DNA from: CAZWRV01 sp964636325
GTDB taxonomy: Bacteria > Verrucomicrobiota > Lentisphaeria > Victivallales > GWF2-50-93
Length of the DNA stretch: 54,585 bases
NCBI GenBank assembly: GCA_964636325.1
Contig: CAZWRV010000038.1
Span: 1 to 54,585, forward strand
Direction: 5' to 3'
Shown one piece after another: positions 15,901-23,841 of the stretch (the stretch's first letter is position 1; every line of letters starts with the position of its first letter). Position numbers and translations under genes: made by a program. The notes beneath the pieces are model-generated. The model was not told the origin of the DNA. It made no database searches and saw only the letters and a program-made list of their open reading frames with translations.

Positions 15901-16911
15901 CTTTCCGGGATCGCGCGGGAATTTCTCGTTGATCTTGAATTCAGCCGCCTTTCCGGCCTCGACCTCCAGATCAGCCTCCTTTTTGAGGAGCTCGACCTCG
16001 GACGTGACATTCTTGTCCCCTTCCTTCTTGGTCTGGAACTCGGCGTAGCGGGCGAATATCTTGAGAGCGGTTGGATGCGCCGCAGGATTGTAGACCTTGA
16101 ATGTCACCGCGGCCTGTCCGTAGCAGACGTTCGGCAGATCCTCCATTGTCACCTGGACTGCCGGGACATCCTCCGCAAGCGTCATCCTGCAATAGCCGGA
16201 CGGATCGAAGTAGCCGCTGTAGCAGGGTATGCGTGCCTGTATCCAACCTGGAAGCTGGTCGAATCCAAGCATCATCTTCCATAAATCGCCCGCTTGATGC
16301 GGGCCTGTCAGTTCGAAATCCTTCCATGACGCAGAGAATTCGCATTCGAGCCAGGCCCCGCCGTTCGGAGCCGACCCGTACGGCAGCTGCCGCGCCGCGG
16401 ACTTGAACTTTGGCTCCCAGTTGCGGAAGAGCTGGCCGACCGACACGCGGACGGCGTCCCCCGAAAATCCAAGCATGTTCGTTATCCACTTGTAGGAACT
16501 TGTCGTGGAAGTGCTGGTGGGCACGTTCTTTCCCAGCGGCTGCCAGTGCAGCTCCATCCCGTCGTCGCCGCAGTTCGGCGCACCGGTCTCGCGGCCGCTG
16601 CAATGCGGTTTTCCGCGGCCCGGCATCATCCAGGCCCTGCAGGCCATGTAGATGTTTTCCTTGTCCCAGGCGAGGAAGAATGTCGTAGGGCGAGGAATCA
16701 ACTCGTTGCTGCCCTGCTCCGTAACACCGCTGACGGCCATCGCGCCTTTCCATTCCTCGGGATCAATCGTTCCGTCTATGACCGGCGGATTGGCGATCCT
16801 CGGAATCTGGAATGTGGGAGTGTGGTCGGGAGCCGCATCTCCACCCCAGGCAGAGAGGAAACTGGCGCATAGTATTGCGGCGATGAGCGCTGACAAACAG
16901 GCTTTCTTCAT
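12994..16911 (-). CDS. Large secreted glycoside-hydrolase-like protein with N-terminal CBM9 module
   Basis: 1305 residues. Signal peptide MKKACLSALIAAILCASFLSAWG, then a CBM9-like domain ('PPVIDGTIDPEEWKGAMAV', about 42-60; 'TFFLAWDKENIYMACRAW', about 77-94). The large middle and C-terminal part has beta-rich segments and a region with 'RGLMWWGDSDRGWFPEDD' (near 665), 'LRANYWDISFPSPTW' (near 905) and 'GFNTRRHMQRMYSLYTDHG', resembling the DUF6067/GH123-like proteins common in Lentisphaerota and Planctomycetota; this assignment is from memory. A putative catalytic Asp in 'YWDISFP' is inference. Expected to be exported and to act on a complex glycan. Probable promoter at 16958-16985. Confidence 0.7.
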   Translation of the reverse strand: MKKACLSALIAAILCASFLSAWGGDAAPDHTPTFQIPRIANPPVIDGTIDPEEWKGAMAVSGVTEQGSNELIPRPTTFFLAWDKENIYMACRAWMMPGRGKPHCSGRETGAPNCGDDGMELHWQPLGKNVPTSTSTTSSYKWITNMLGFSGDAVRVSVGQLFRNWEPKFKSAARQLPYGSAPNGGAWLECEFSASWKDFELTGPHQAGDLWKMMLGFDQLPGWIQARIPCYSGYFDPSGYCRMTLAEDVPAVQVTMEDLPNVCYGQAAVTFKVYNPAAHPTALKIFARYAEFQTKKEGDKNVTSEVELLKKEADLEVEAGKAAEFKINEKFPRDPGKNLCAMEYLVKMGDKEIFKYYAPFRLNVPEYMVKIPPPTDAFPFDVGANPIRSIITVSGDSYYLDKPEDALKMDYSVTKKGDAQPIFAKTIDKSQLYFFRDMVKLPPLAEGEYEVSGTITLKDGKVLGPVIRPFKKLDEPKAFASWWDNKLGNTERVIPPFTPLELKGATVSLLGRSYRLGKLGLFESVVSQKEEVLAGPIRIVAVVNGKEEEIDIYGQPKITETQPWRVSFEGDAQGAGLSFKAKGWIEQDGWAQFSITYAPSDGKAAKVDALRIEIPVATEQAECLTCIGPGGNFSHRTTAVLPTGKQGRLWSSLGMGRAGSLTAKGSFMPLVWLGSERRGLMWWGDSDRGWFPEDDVTAHEVVRDGGQAILRNNIIGKTVSVEGERTFTFGLSATPFKPFPKNWRYVMYSADSTFCGGGDCGEYTLAKGDKVRLDWKMTVRPDSSGRYFDGWSLLTPPSDDPADWPGMWAKYKSLSDQKLKDRWNNPAGARNGVFSHTSLALYGYGCKSADKEVVSYLAPELGDHEGYTKPISDYYTYLLNRAITEGGLRANYWDISFPSPTWSLTNEMAYVLPNGKTQIAYPGFNTRRHMQRMYSLYTDHGLAPGCQVSHATNAYLLVMMPWIDAILDGEFHKLTDLSACDWVDGYPIEHMRALATPANWGLPISWMDHIEVTGEKGNMVRRGKSDYVRMFDSWCGMTNYSGPQSAIEWGILDESVQFVPFWRNPFVTCADKEILISMWKQDGRVLVQAFNYNGKQEKDAVIKLDLAKLGLARHDGTLAVRLLSAPGEAVPTLDAVSGNISITGILPHTGRLFGIRHTEKSAGDALAGQIEDIQKKIDAQAVPNLVDELCDNGFAELGTQFLEPGKTPDAVCQDKDIDISMWQRNDRVLLAVVNKDEKIGKNAVIALDLDKLGLRQKLPTLEFVRVRDFPDLPQGQKSVLDYEKKTLAVNNIAPRTAKFVAVRKY

Positions 16912-16957
16912 TGGCTCTGCTCCTTAATATATGTCCTTAATTGCTGTTGACGCAGAT

Positions 16958-16985
16958 ACTTTATCCTCCAACATGCCTTTGTCAA
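16958..16985 (-). promoter_or_regulatory. Probable promoter of the large secreted hydrolase
   Basis: Read on the minus strand, TTGACA (16985-16980) and TAAAGT (16963-16958) are 16 bases apart and point to the start at 16911. Just upstream, at 16990-17002, lies ATGTTATATACAT, a one-base-longer variant of the operator seen at 17242 and 20521. Confidence 0.45.
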
Positions 16986-17217
16986 GCTAATGTTATATAC
17001 ATTATGTAAATAATTAAATTTATCTGCCAGGCAATTTCTTATCTCGCCTAATATCGTCCGTATTATGCCGGAAGGCTAAGGCGGAATTTTATCTGATTCG
17101 AACTGAAAATGAAGAAGATGTGGAATATAATGCTCAATAAGAGCTGAATTTGCCGACGGTCATGCAGATGCGGCTAAGGAAAGTGTGCAATACTTCAATT
17201 TTTCTTTAATTTTTCTA

Positions 17218-17245
17218 TTGACATGGCTATATTGCAGAATAATGT
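17218..17245 (+). promoter_or_regulatory. Probable promoter of pseudopilin gene 1
   Basis: TTGACA at 17218-17223 and TAATGT at 17240-17245, 16 bases apart. The operator-like palindrome at 17242-17253 overlaps the -10 box, the classical position for repression. Confidence 0.5.
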
Positions 17246-17253
17246 ATATACAT
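17242..17253. promoter_or_regulatory. Palindromic operator, copy 1
   Basis: ATGTATATACAT is a perfect palindrome and continues ATGCAAAAT; the copy at 20521-20532 continues ATGAAATAT, so 15 bases are identical. GntR/LacI hybrid regulators such as AraR bind short A+T-rich palindromes of this kind, and such a regulator is encoded at 19362-20423. Confidence 0.65.
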
Positions 17254-17300
17254 ATGCAAAATAAAATGTGATATTCCGGTTAGCTTTCGGGGGTATTGAA

Positions 17301-18098
17301 ATGGGCATAGCGATTTATCCGGAAGCGTGTAAAATTTTTCCGCGGCGGAAAAATTTTACATTGATCGAGCTGTTGGTCGTCATCGCCATCATCGCGATAC
17401 TTGGGGCGATGCTCCTGCCGGCGCTAAAGAATGCGAAATATATAACCAAAATAATATTGTGCACCAACGGCCAAAGGCAGCTTGGATTTGCCATTGCAGC
17501 ATATTCGGCGGACAACAACGACTATCCCCCATACTTCCCATCAGATCTGACTAGCGGCCCTTACTATCCTGTTGATATTTCCGGATGGCAGACGCCTAAC
17601 CAAGTCCCCGTAGGCTTGGGGCTTCTTCAAACATGCAACTACCTGTCGGGAGGACAAGCGTCGCTTGGTTGTCCAACTATGGAAAGTAAAAGCAATCCTG
17701 GTTGGAAAGTAGCCTATTCGTACGGGGCGGTAGCGTCGAATGGTTACATAGTATGCTGTCTCCAACCGCCGATCCCAATGCGCAAGTATCCCTACGACAA
17801 GTCGCGCCGCGGGAAAAGTGCTTTTGTTGTGATGGCCGCCTGCCCTTATGGATGGAAATATGGAACCATGGAAGCGCATTGCCATGATTATCTGGGAAGC
17901 AATCTGCTTTTTTACGACGGAAGCATCAAGTTTTGGAGGGCTAGCAGCTCCGGAGCTTATAACAGTTTATATTATCAAGTTCCAGGATTTTGGACTCTTC
18001 ATACAAGCTGGAACGCCGGGCCTTATCCTGGGTGGGCGCATCTTTTCTACCGTAGCGACCAGCCGATATATCCGCCAAACTGCGATAACACATATTAA
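17301..18098 (+). CDS. Pseudopilin with prepilin cleavage/methylation signal, 1
   Basis: 265 residues. After a short basic leader (about 18 residues) comes 'NFTLIELLVVIAIIAILGAMLLPAL', the type IV prepilin recognition motif with Phe as first mature residue, Glu at mature position 5 and the long hydrophobic N-terminal helix. The globular part is rich in Tyr, Gly and Pro and contains 'HCHDYLGSNLLFYDGSIKFW', the H-x-DG type signature of the pseudopilin-like proteins that PVC bacteria encode in very large numbers. Expected to be inserted in the inner membrane by a type II/IV pilus-type machine. Start ATG at 17301 follows GGGGG; the operator lies 50 bases upstream. Confidence 0.85.
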   Translation: MGIAIYPEACKIFPRRKNFTLIELLVVIAIIAILGAMLLPALKNAKYITKIILCTNGQRQLGFAIAAYSADNNDYPPYFPSDLTSGPYYPVDISGWQTPNQVPVGLGLLQTCNYLSGGQASLGCPTMESKSNPGWKVAYSYGAVASNGYIVCCLQPPIPMRKYPYDKSRRGKSAFVVMAACPYGWKYGTMEAHCHDYLGSNLLFYDGSIKFWRASSSGAYNSLYYQVPGFWTLHTSWNAGPYPGWAHLFYRSDQPIYPPNCDNTY

Positions 18099-18239
18099 TT
18101 GATGAAGATGAATAAATTAGCAATTCAATCCTAATAGCTGCAGTTGGCCAAATTCGCCATAGCAGCCAGACAGCAAGACGCAGATTGTGGCAACCACTGC
18201 AAGTTGCGGCTACGAAGTATATAGGACAGGGGGCGATCT

Positions 18240-19190
18240 ATGAGCACTCCTTCATCTGAACCGGAATCAATGCTGAAAAGCGAAACCCATAGCAAAGACC
18301 ATATGTCCGGTTTGGTCTATGAGGCAAAACCGAATCCTTGCGGAGCAAGGAAAGGCTTTACTTTAATAGAACTTCTTGTCGTCATCGCCATCATCGCGAT
18401 ACTTGCGGCGATGCTCCTGCCGGCGCTGGCGAACGCAAGGAGGAGCACCAAGAAGACCTTGTGCATCAGCAACATGAAGCAGATCGGGAACGGGATGTTC
18501 AACTATGCAGGCGACTACGACAACGGCCTGCCTCTGCGGACGGGCTCCCTCAGCTCCTCTTTCGGAGCGGGAGGAACCGACTGGGCCTTGAACAACGTTG
18601 CGAACGGCAACTGCATGCCTATCGGTCTCGGCGCAATCGCGGCAAACGGCTACCTAGGAGCCGGCCACCCCGCATGGCAGGGAACCTGGGCCGCAAGCAT
18701 GATCGCGAGGGTAATGATCTGCCCCGACGGCAACACGACAGGCGCGGCCGTCCATCCCTTTTATGTTCCCAACGAGATACCATATGCCTACGGCGCCTCT
18801 TTGCCGGCGCCGTATCCAGGCGCTGCAGGGAACGGCGCAGCCTACGACACATTCATCAAGATCACCCAGTTCCCCTACAAGGGGGAGTCCGCGCATCCCT
18901 GCAACAAGAGCAGATGGACAGCCTGGATCGCGTGCACCTCACACAAGGACTTGCCCCTTTTCCCGCATAACGGAAAAGGCTCGTGCATACTTTACTACGA
19001 CGGTTCCGCCAACTTCTGGTCGTGGTCGACCCCGCGCCTATGCGGCGCCATATTGCAGACATATTACACGTCTATCCATTGGGCGGACGGCTTCTGGTAT
19101 CTCTACGACGGGGGCGACGGGCCGTATCCCGGCTGGGCTCATATCGCATACGGCAATCCAGGCTTATACCCTGACCGGGCATTGAAGTAA
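18240..19190 (+). CDS. Pseudopilin with prepilin cleavage/methylation signal, 2
   Basis: 316 residues. An unusually long leader of about 38 residues precedes 'GFTLIELLVVIAIIAILAAMLLPAL'; Gly-Phe is the expected prepilin peptidase site. The ATG at 18240 has GGGGG eight bases upstream, although GTG or ATG codons further in could shorten the leader. The C-terminal region repeats the pattern of the first pseudopilin: 'LPLFPHNGKGSCILYYDGSANFW' and an ending 'DGPYPGWAHI' that matches 'AGPYPGWAHL' in its neighbour, so the two are paralogues from a duplication. Only 141 bases separate them and they may be co-transcribed. Confidence 0.85.
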   Translation: MSTPSSEPESMLKSETHSKDHMSGLVYEAKPNPCGARKGFTLIELLVVIAIIAILAAMLLPALANARRSTKKTLCISNMKQIGNGMFNYAGDYDNGLPLRTGSLSSSFGAGGTDWALNNVANGNCMPIGLGAIAANGYLGAGHPAWQGTWAASMIARVMICPDGNTTGAAVHPFYVPNEIPYAYGASLPAPYPGAAGNGAAYDTFIKITQFPYKGESAHPCNKSRWTAWIACTSHKDLPLFPHNGKGSCILYYDGSANFWSWSTPRLCGAILQTYYTSIHWADGFWYLYDGGDGPYPGWAHIAYGNPGLYPDRALK

Positions 19191-19213
19191 AAAACATACA
19201 AAACGAGCCGATT

Positions 19214-19327
19214 TTATACTCCTTTAGCGTGAAAATTTACATTGGTATCGGCGGTCTCTCAGAATGCGAAGCAAATGCCAAAATCCCCGCAATCAAAATG
19301 TAAATTTTTCAGCCTAAAGGAGTATAA
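19214..19327. mobile_element. TIR element, internally deleted copy (114 bp)
   Basis: Left end TTATACTCCTTTAGCG and right end GCCTAAAGGAGTATAA are inverted repeats of about 30 bp (TATACTCCTTTAG, then GAAAA and TTTACATT). The inner part GGTATCGGCGGTCTCTCAGA matches the 276-bp element at 33678-33953, but about 160 bp are missing after the left end. It lies between convergent genes. Confidence 0.75.
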
Positions 19328-19361
19328 AGCAACAGCATATTTCCAAATGCGGCCATTAGCC

Positions 19362-20423
19362 TCATATTTTCCGGCAGGATTCGCGCTCCCTGACTTCTGG
19401 GGCGGCGTATGCGACTATTTCCTTCTGGACAGGGGCGCTTTCAATGCAAAGGAGTATCGCGAGCCTTGCGACCGTCGACTCGCCGAGGTTGACGGAAGTG
19501 AGACGCGGGATCAGCGCCTCCGCCCACGGAGTGTCCGAAAGTCCGACCACGCTTAACTGCCCGGGAATCTCGATTTTCTCGCGCATGGCGGCCGTATAGA
19601 GGAGGCGGGCGCGGAAATCGCCGTCGCAGACGAACGCCGTAGGGCGGCCCGGCTTACGTAGCACCTCCTGCAGCCGGACGATGTCCTTCTCCTGATCCCT
19701 TGCTGTGATGAGTGCCAGCGAGGCCGAATCATCAAGGCCGTATTTCAACGTTGCCGCCCTGAATGCCGGAACATAAGGCTTCAATATCTGGCTTACGCCG
19801 TTCCCGCCGTTCAGCTGCGCGCTGTCCTCGGGGGTCAGAAGCGCAATACTCCGATGACCCAGCCCGGCCAGGTATGAGACCGCCTGTGAAATCCCACCGC
19901 CTAGATCGCTCAGAATGAAGCTGGCAGGCCGGTTGACCGGAATCCGGGCGGTTCCGACCACCACAAGATTCGCAGAAGTCTTCGAAAGCAAGTGGCTAAC
20001 CTGCGGATATGCCATGTGCGAGACTACTACCGAACTGCATTTCTCCAAATAGCGGTGCAGGCCTTCGAGGCGCGTTTCGCCGCCCTCGCAGGAAACATGG
20101 AACGGCGTGAGTCGCAGATGGCGCTCCTGCGCCTCTTTCGAGAGCGCAAGGAAAAGCTCCTTGTGGAAGTGCGCCATCGTATCGCCCACATAGACGGCCT
20201 CAAGCCCCCCCTTATGCGGCGCCGAAACAAATGTTCCGCGTCCGGGCTGCCCGACGACTCGGCCATTCTGCTTCAACGCCTCCATCGCCTTCCTCAGAGT
20301 GATCCTCGTTACACCGAACTCCTTTGCCAGCTCCGTTTCGGATGGAAGACAAACGCCCGGAGCCCATTCCCCTGAGTTGATCCGAGCTTGAATCGCTTGA
20401 AATATTTTTTGATATCTGTACAT
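19362..20423 (-). CDS. GntR/LacI hybrid transcription regulator
   Basis: 353 residues. The first 68 residues are a GntR-type winged helix ('LPSETELAKEFGVTRITLRKAMEAL', residues 26-50, and 'GRGTFVS'); the remainder (about 75-345) is a LacI/periplasmic-binding-protein-like sensor ('LGHRSIALLTP', 'PTAFVCDGDFRARLLYTAAM', 'LSVVGLSDTPWAEALIPRLTSV'). This is the AraR architecture, usually a sugar-responsive repressor. It is divergent from the deacylase gene at 20607, and a perfect palindrome lies between them; an identical site precedes the first pseudopilin. Likely effector: a mono- or oligosaccharide released by the neighbouring glycosidases (inference). Confidence 0.85.
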   Translation of the reverse strand: MYRYQKIFQAIQARINSGEWAPGVCLPSETELAKEFGVTRITLRKAMEALKQNGRVVGQPGRGTFVSAPHKGGLEAVYVGDTMAHFHKELFLALSKEAQERHLRLTPFHVSCEGGETRLEGLHRYLEKCSSVVVSHMAYPQVSHLLSKTSANLVVVGTARIPVNRPASFILSDLGGGISQAVSYLAGLGHRSIALLTPEDSAQLNGGNGVSQILKPYVPAFRAATLKYGLDDSASLALITARDQEKDIVRLQEVLRKPGRPTAFVCDGDFRARLLYTAAMREKIEIPGQLSVVGLSDTPWAEALIPRLTSVNLGESTVARLAILLCIESAPVQKEIVAYAAPEVRERESCRKI

Positions 20424-20520
20424 GCCGACAATATATAATGGTTTATTGATTATGGAAAAGACATCATAAGACTAATTTAAACAAAAAAAACAGCTTTATT
20501 GTATATTTTATAATTTGATT

Positions 20521-20532
20521 ATGTATATACAT
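20521..20532. promoter_or_regulatory. Palindromic operator, copy 2, with upstream -10 box
   Basis: ATGTATATACAT followed by ATGAAATAT. A consensus TATAAT at 20509-20514 lies just before it, so the palindrome would cover the transcription start of the 20607-26109 gene group; no good -35 box is seen, which fits a regulated promoter. Confidence 0.65.
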
Positions 20533-20606
20533 ATGAAATATTAAAGCCTTGAATCTTGTGGATATATCAAATATGCCATCAATGTTGTCTTAAGGAGAGT
20601 AGCATT

Positions 20607-21620
20607 ATGGGAGTTTTAAAACCCGGGACGCATCGCAGAATTCTGGCAGTCGACACGGGATGCGACGGCAGACTCAGTATTCCGTATTTCATCCTTCGCG
20701 GAAAAAAGGCCGGCCCGACCCTTTTTTTCTCCGCCGGGGAGCACGGCATCGAACTCAACGGAGTGGGCTCCATCCAGTCGTTCATCCATAACTTTGATCC
20801 GGACAAGGTTTCCGGGACTCTGATAATGGTGCCAATCATTACGCCTCCCAACGTCCGCTACCGGCACCTCATCAACAACGCCCCGCGCGACCACTCCTAC
20901 ACCTTCGACATGGCCTACAACACCTACATGCGCTGGGGCGGCAGACCGGACGGCGATCCGGCTGACCGCATCTGCCATGCCATCGCCACTAAGCTTCTTC
21001 CCGGGGTCGAATGCGTCTTGAACTTCCATGCCTGGGCCTCGCTTTCGTCCACGGCCGGCTTCCCCGGGGGAAATCCGGCTGTGAAGGATGAACTGAACCT
21101 TGGCCGCCGACTGGGCATCCCGTTCTTCCACGAGATCGGATCCGACAAGTACACCCCTGCCGCTTCACAGCTCGCCACATACGCCAGCTACGTCCTGAAA
21201 GTCCCCGGATTCCTAGTCGAAATACACACCCAGTGGGCGATCCGCTACGAAGGACGGGAGATCGGGCTGCGCGTAATCCGCAACGTATGCCGCTATTTCA
21301 ATGCGATGAAGGGCACTATGGAGGCGAACCCCGGCGGCCAGTGCAACATGGGCGTTCACAGCGAGGCATTGATACGCGCGCCTTTCGCCGGACTTTATAT
21401 TCCGCACAAGCCAATAGAACGCATGGTGAGAAAGGGCGAGCATCTCGGCTCGCTCTTCGACACGTTCACCGGCAGGACAAAGGACTTATTCTCCCCGTGC
21501 GACGGCTACCTCTGGTTAAACCATCGCTTCGCCCAGTCGCCCGACGTGCAGTTGACCGGCCTGCACGCCTACGCCGACAAGGGAGACCTGCTTGTCCTGA
21601 TCAAGAAGAAACAGGAATAA
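20607..21620 (+). CDS. Succinylglutamate desuccinylase/aspartoacylase family protein
   Basis: 337 residues of the AstE/AspA branch of the M14 zinc-hydrolase fold. The zinc-binding HxxE is in 'FSAGEHGIELNG' (His46, Glu49), the third His probably in 'VLNFHAW' near 140, and the C-terminal beta domain has 'APFAGLYIPHKP' and 'KGEHLGSLFD'. Relatives remove acyl or amide groups; location between glycosidase genes suggests an amidase or deacylase acting on a modified sugar, which is inference. The ATG at 20607 has AAGGAG seven bases upstream. First gene of a likely operon with 21653 and 23842, behind the palindromic operator. Confidence 0.8.
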   Translation: MGVLKPGTHRRILAVDTGCDGRLSIPYFILRGKKAGPTLFFSAGEHGIELNGVGSIQSFIHNFDPDKVSGTLIMVPIITPPNVRYRHLINNAPRDHSYTFDMAYNTYMRWGGRPDGDPADRICHAIATKLLPGVECVLNFHAWASLSSTAGFPGGNPAVKDELNLGRRLGIPFFHEIGSDKYTPAASQLATYASYVLKVPGFLVEIHTQWAIRYEGREIGLRVIRNVCRYFNAMKGTMEANPGGQCNMGVHSEALIRAPFAGLYIPHKPIERMVRKGEHLGSLFDTFTGRTKDLFSPCDGYLWLNHRFAQSPDVQLTGLHAYADKGDLLVLIKKKQE

Positions 21621-21652
21621 ACCGCAAAGACACTGAGGCACTGAGTAAATTT

Positions 21653-23707
21653 ATGACGAAACCTTATAAGACTCCATCTTGGCTGGAGCGTCCGCTGGTG
21701 CTTTGCGGCAACTGGGAGCCGCTCATATACCGCCGCCGCCTGAACTGCCTCGGCACGGACGGCGCGGAAAAATACTGGAAGGAGCACACGCCCGAACTTG
21801 TAGCCGCCGCCAAGAAGGCCGGCGTAACCTTGATAGTCACACATTACTTCAAGGGCTTCGGCCTGAAAGGCGAGCTGGAGGACATCGAGGCCGCCGAAAA
21901 GCTGATAAAGCTTTGCCATGACCGGGACATCCGGGTTGCCGGATACATCGGCGACACGCTTGTCCGAGAAACGATGCTACTGGAGGAGCCCGACGCCATG
22001 GACTGGGTGCAGCGGAAGCCCGACGGCAGCCCCCTCACATACGGCGGCACGCTCACATACCGTCTCAAATGGTGCCGCAACAACCCCGCCTTCCTCACAT
22101 ACATGAAGCGCGTTCTGGAGCGGGGAGTCAAAAACGGCCTCGACATGCTGCACTTCGACAACTTCCTCGACAAGCCCGAGCCGAAGACCTGCCACTGCAG
22201 GCACTGCGCCGACAAATTCCGCTCGTTCCTCATGGCGAAATATCACCCGGCGGAACTCAAGGAGAGGTTCGGCTTCCCCGATGTCTCATGCGTCGAGCCG
22301 CCCACATTTTCCAGCCCGCTCTATGTCTGCTATGGCGACGACGTGATCCAGAATCCCCTCCTCCAGGAATGGATAGACTTCCGCTGCCAGTCCCTCGCCG
22401 ACAGCTTCAAGGCGCTCGCCGACTTCGCCAGAAGCCTCAACCCTGAAACCGTCATAGAAAGCAACCCGACGGGAATCTGGGGGGAGAACACGGCCTATAT
22501 GCGGAGCGTCGACCATGTGCGCCTGCTGCCGCATTCCCAGCTCTTCTGGGACGAGAGCCCGAATCCCCACGGCCTCCTGAAGAACGGCGCTCTTCCGACT
22601 GGCATCCGCAGCATGAAGATGGGCGAGGCGTTCGGCAATCGCGCGCTCTTCTACGGCTTCGCCGGCAGGCAGGAAGAGGTCGAAGCCAAGCTGGGCGAAG
22701 CCCTGGCGTTCAACGGCGGCTGCATCGGAATGATCTCGTTCATTGACGGCGACACGCTGCCTGATGCCGCGAAATGCGCTAAATTCGTCGAACTCCTGCA
22801 TTCACGCCCGGAGCTTTTCTGCGGAACCCGCAGCGTAGCCCGCGCCGCGGTCTACCGGAACTTCCCGTCGCTCGCCTACAACGGCTGGGAGCCGCACCTC
22901 CAGGCGATCCTCGCGGAACAGACGCTTCTCCAGAATCACATCCCTTTCGACCTGATCTACGATCTATCCGAGATCGGAGACCGCCTGATGATCGTCTCCG
23001 GCATGGAATGCCTATCGGACGAGGAAATCCGCGGAATCCGCAGGCATGTAGAGCGAGGAGGCAATGTCGTTCTTGTCGGCAATGTTGGAATTTATGACCA
23101 GTGGCGTCGCCGCCGATGCGGAATTCGCAGCTGCGACACTGGCGGAGTCGGCCCTGTGAATATCGCAAAGACGGGGGTTTACGGCGAACCGCGGCGCGGC
23201 CGTCCGGATCCTTTCGCCTACGCGTTCAAAGGGAAGGACGTTTTCGGGAAAATCGGAAGAGGCGTTATCGCGCGGTTTCCGGAGCTCGAACTTCCTAGGA
23301 AGGCGCCGCTCAAGAGGGACAGGGCAGTCTGGGACGATTTCTACAAGGTCGTGGACGGACGCTTCTGGATTCTTCCGTCCAATGCCGGAAAGCTCATGGC
23401 GCTGCTCGACGGCGGAAAATTTGGCGATCTTCGTCCGGTTAAGACCAATGCGGGGATAAACACATTTGTCGAACCGCGCATCCTTGCCGACGAAAAAACC
23501 CTTGTGGTTCATGTGATCAACTATGACGCCCGAGTCCTCGGCGGCCGCCTGGAACTCATCGCTTCCAAGTCAATCGGCGTTAAAAAGGCGACCCTCTTGG
23601 TTCCAGGCCGCAAGCCGGTGGGGCTGAAGGTAGACATGGGCAAGGACAGCATGCGTTTGAACTTCGAAAACAGCAGCATATACGCCTGCATCATGCTGTG
23701 GGAATAG
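21653..23707 (+). CDS. Cytoplasmic TIM-barrel glycosidase-like protein
   Basis: 684 residues without a signal peptide. The first 400 residues look like a (beta/alpha)8 barrel: 'GVTLIVTHYFKGFG', 'IRVAGYIGD', 'GLDMLHFDNFLDKPEPKTCHC' with a Cys-rich pattern (CHCRHCADKF), and 'ETVIESNPTGIWGEN'. The next part has a GATase-like segment ('DLIYDLSEIGD', 'IRRHVERGGNVVLVGN') like the beta-galactosidase trimerisation domain of GH42, and a small beta domain ends the protein. A distant GH42 or related family is likely; candidate acids are Asp in 'HFDNF' and Glu in 'VIESNP'. Follows the AstE-like gene by 32 bases. The long upstream open frame from 21233 is a shadow. Confidence 0.65.
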   Translation: MTKPYKTPSWLERPLVLCGNWEPLIYRRRLNCLGTDGAEKYWKEHTPELVAAAKKAGVTLIVTHYFKGFGLKGELEDIEAAEKLIKLCHDRDIRVAGYIGDTLVRETMLLEEPDAMDWVQRKPDGSPLTYGGTLTYRLKWCRNNPAFLTYMKRVLERGVKNGLDMLHFDNFLDKPEPKTCHCRHCADKFRSFLMAKYHPAELKERFGFPDVSCVEPPTFSSPLYVCYGDDVIQNPLLQEWIDFRCQSLADSFKALADFARSLNPETVIESNPTGIWGENTAYMRSVDHVRLLPHSQLFWDESPNPHGLLKNGALPTGIRSMKMGEAFGNRALFYGFAGRQEEVEAKLGEALAFNGGCIGMISFIDGDTLPDAAKCAKFVELLHSRPELFCGTRSVARAAVYRNFPSLAYNGWEPHLQAILAEQTLLQNHIPFDLIYDLSEIGDRLMIVSGMECLSDEEIRGIRRHVERGGNVVLVGNVGIYDQWRRRRCGIRSCDTGGVGPVNIAKTGVYGEPRRGRPDPFAYAFKGKDVFGKIGRGVIARFPELELPRKAPLKRDRAVWDDFYKVVDGRFWILPSNAGKLMALLDGGKFGDLRPVKTNAGINTFVEPRILADEKTLVVHVINYDARVLGGRLELIASKSIGVKKATLLVPGRKPVGLKVDMGKDSMRLNFENSSIYACIMLWE

Positions 23708-23841
23708 ACCGTTGCAGGCTTCGCAGTTTTATCAATTGAAGTTTGCGCTCGGCGGAAGCAAGCACCTTTTTCGAGAAAAACATTTGCAGGCAAAAATAGC
23801 AAGAGATCATAATCATATATGTTGATGAGCAAGGAGTTACG

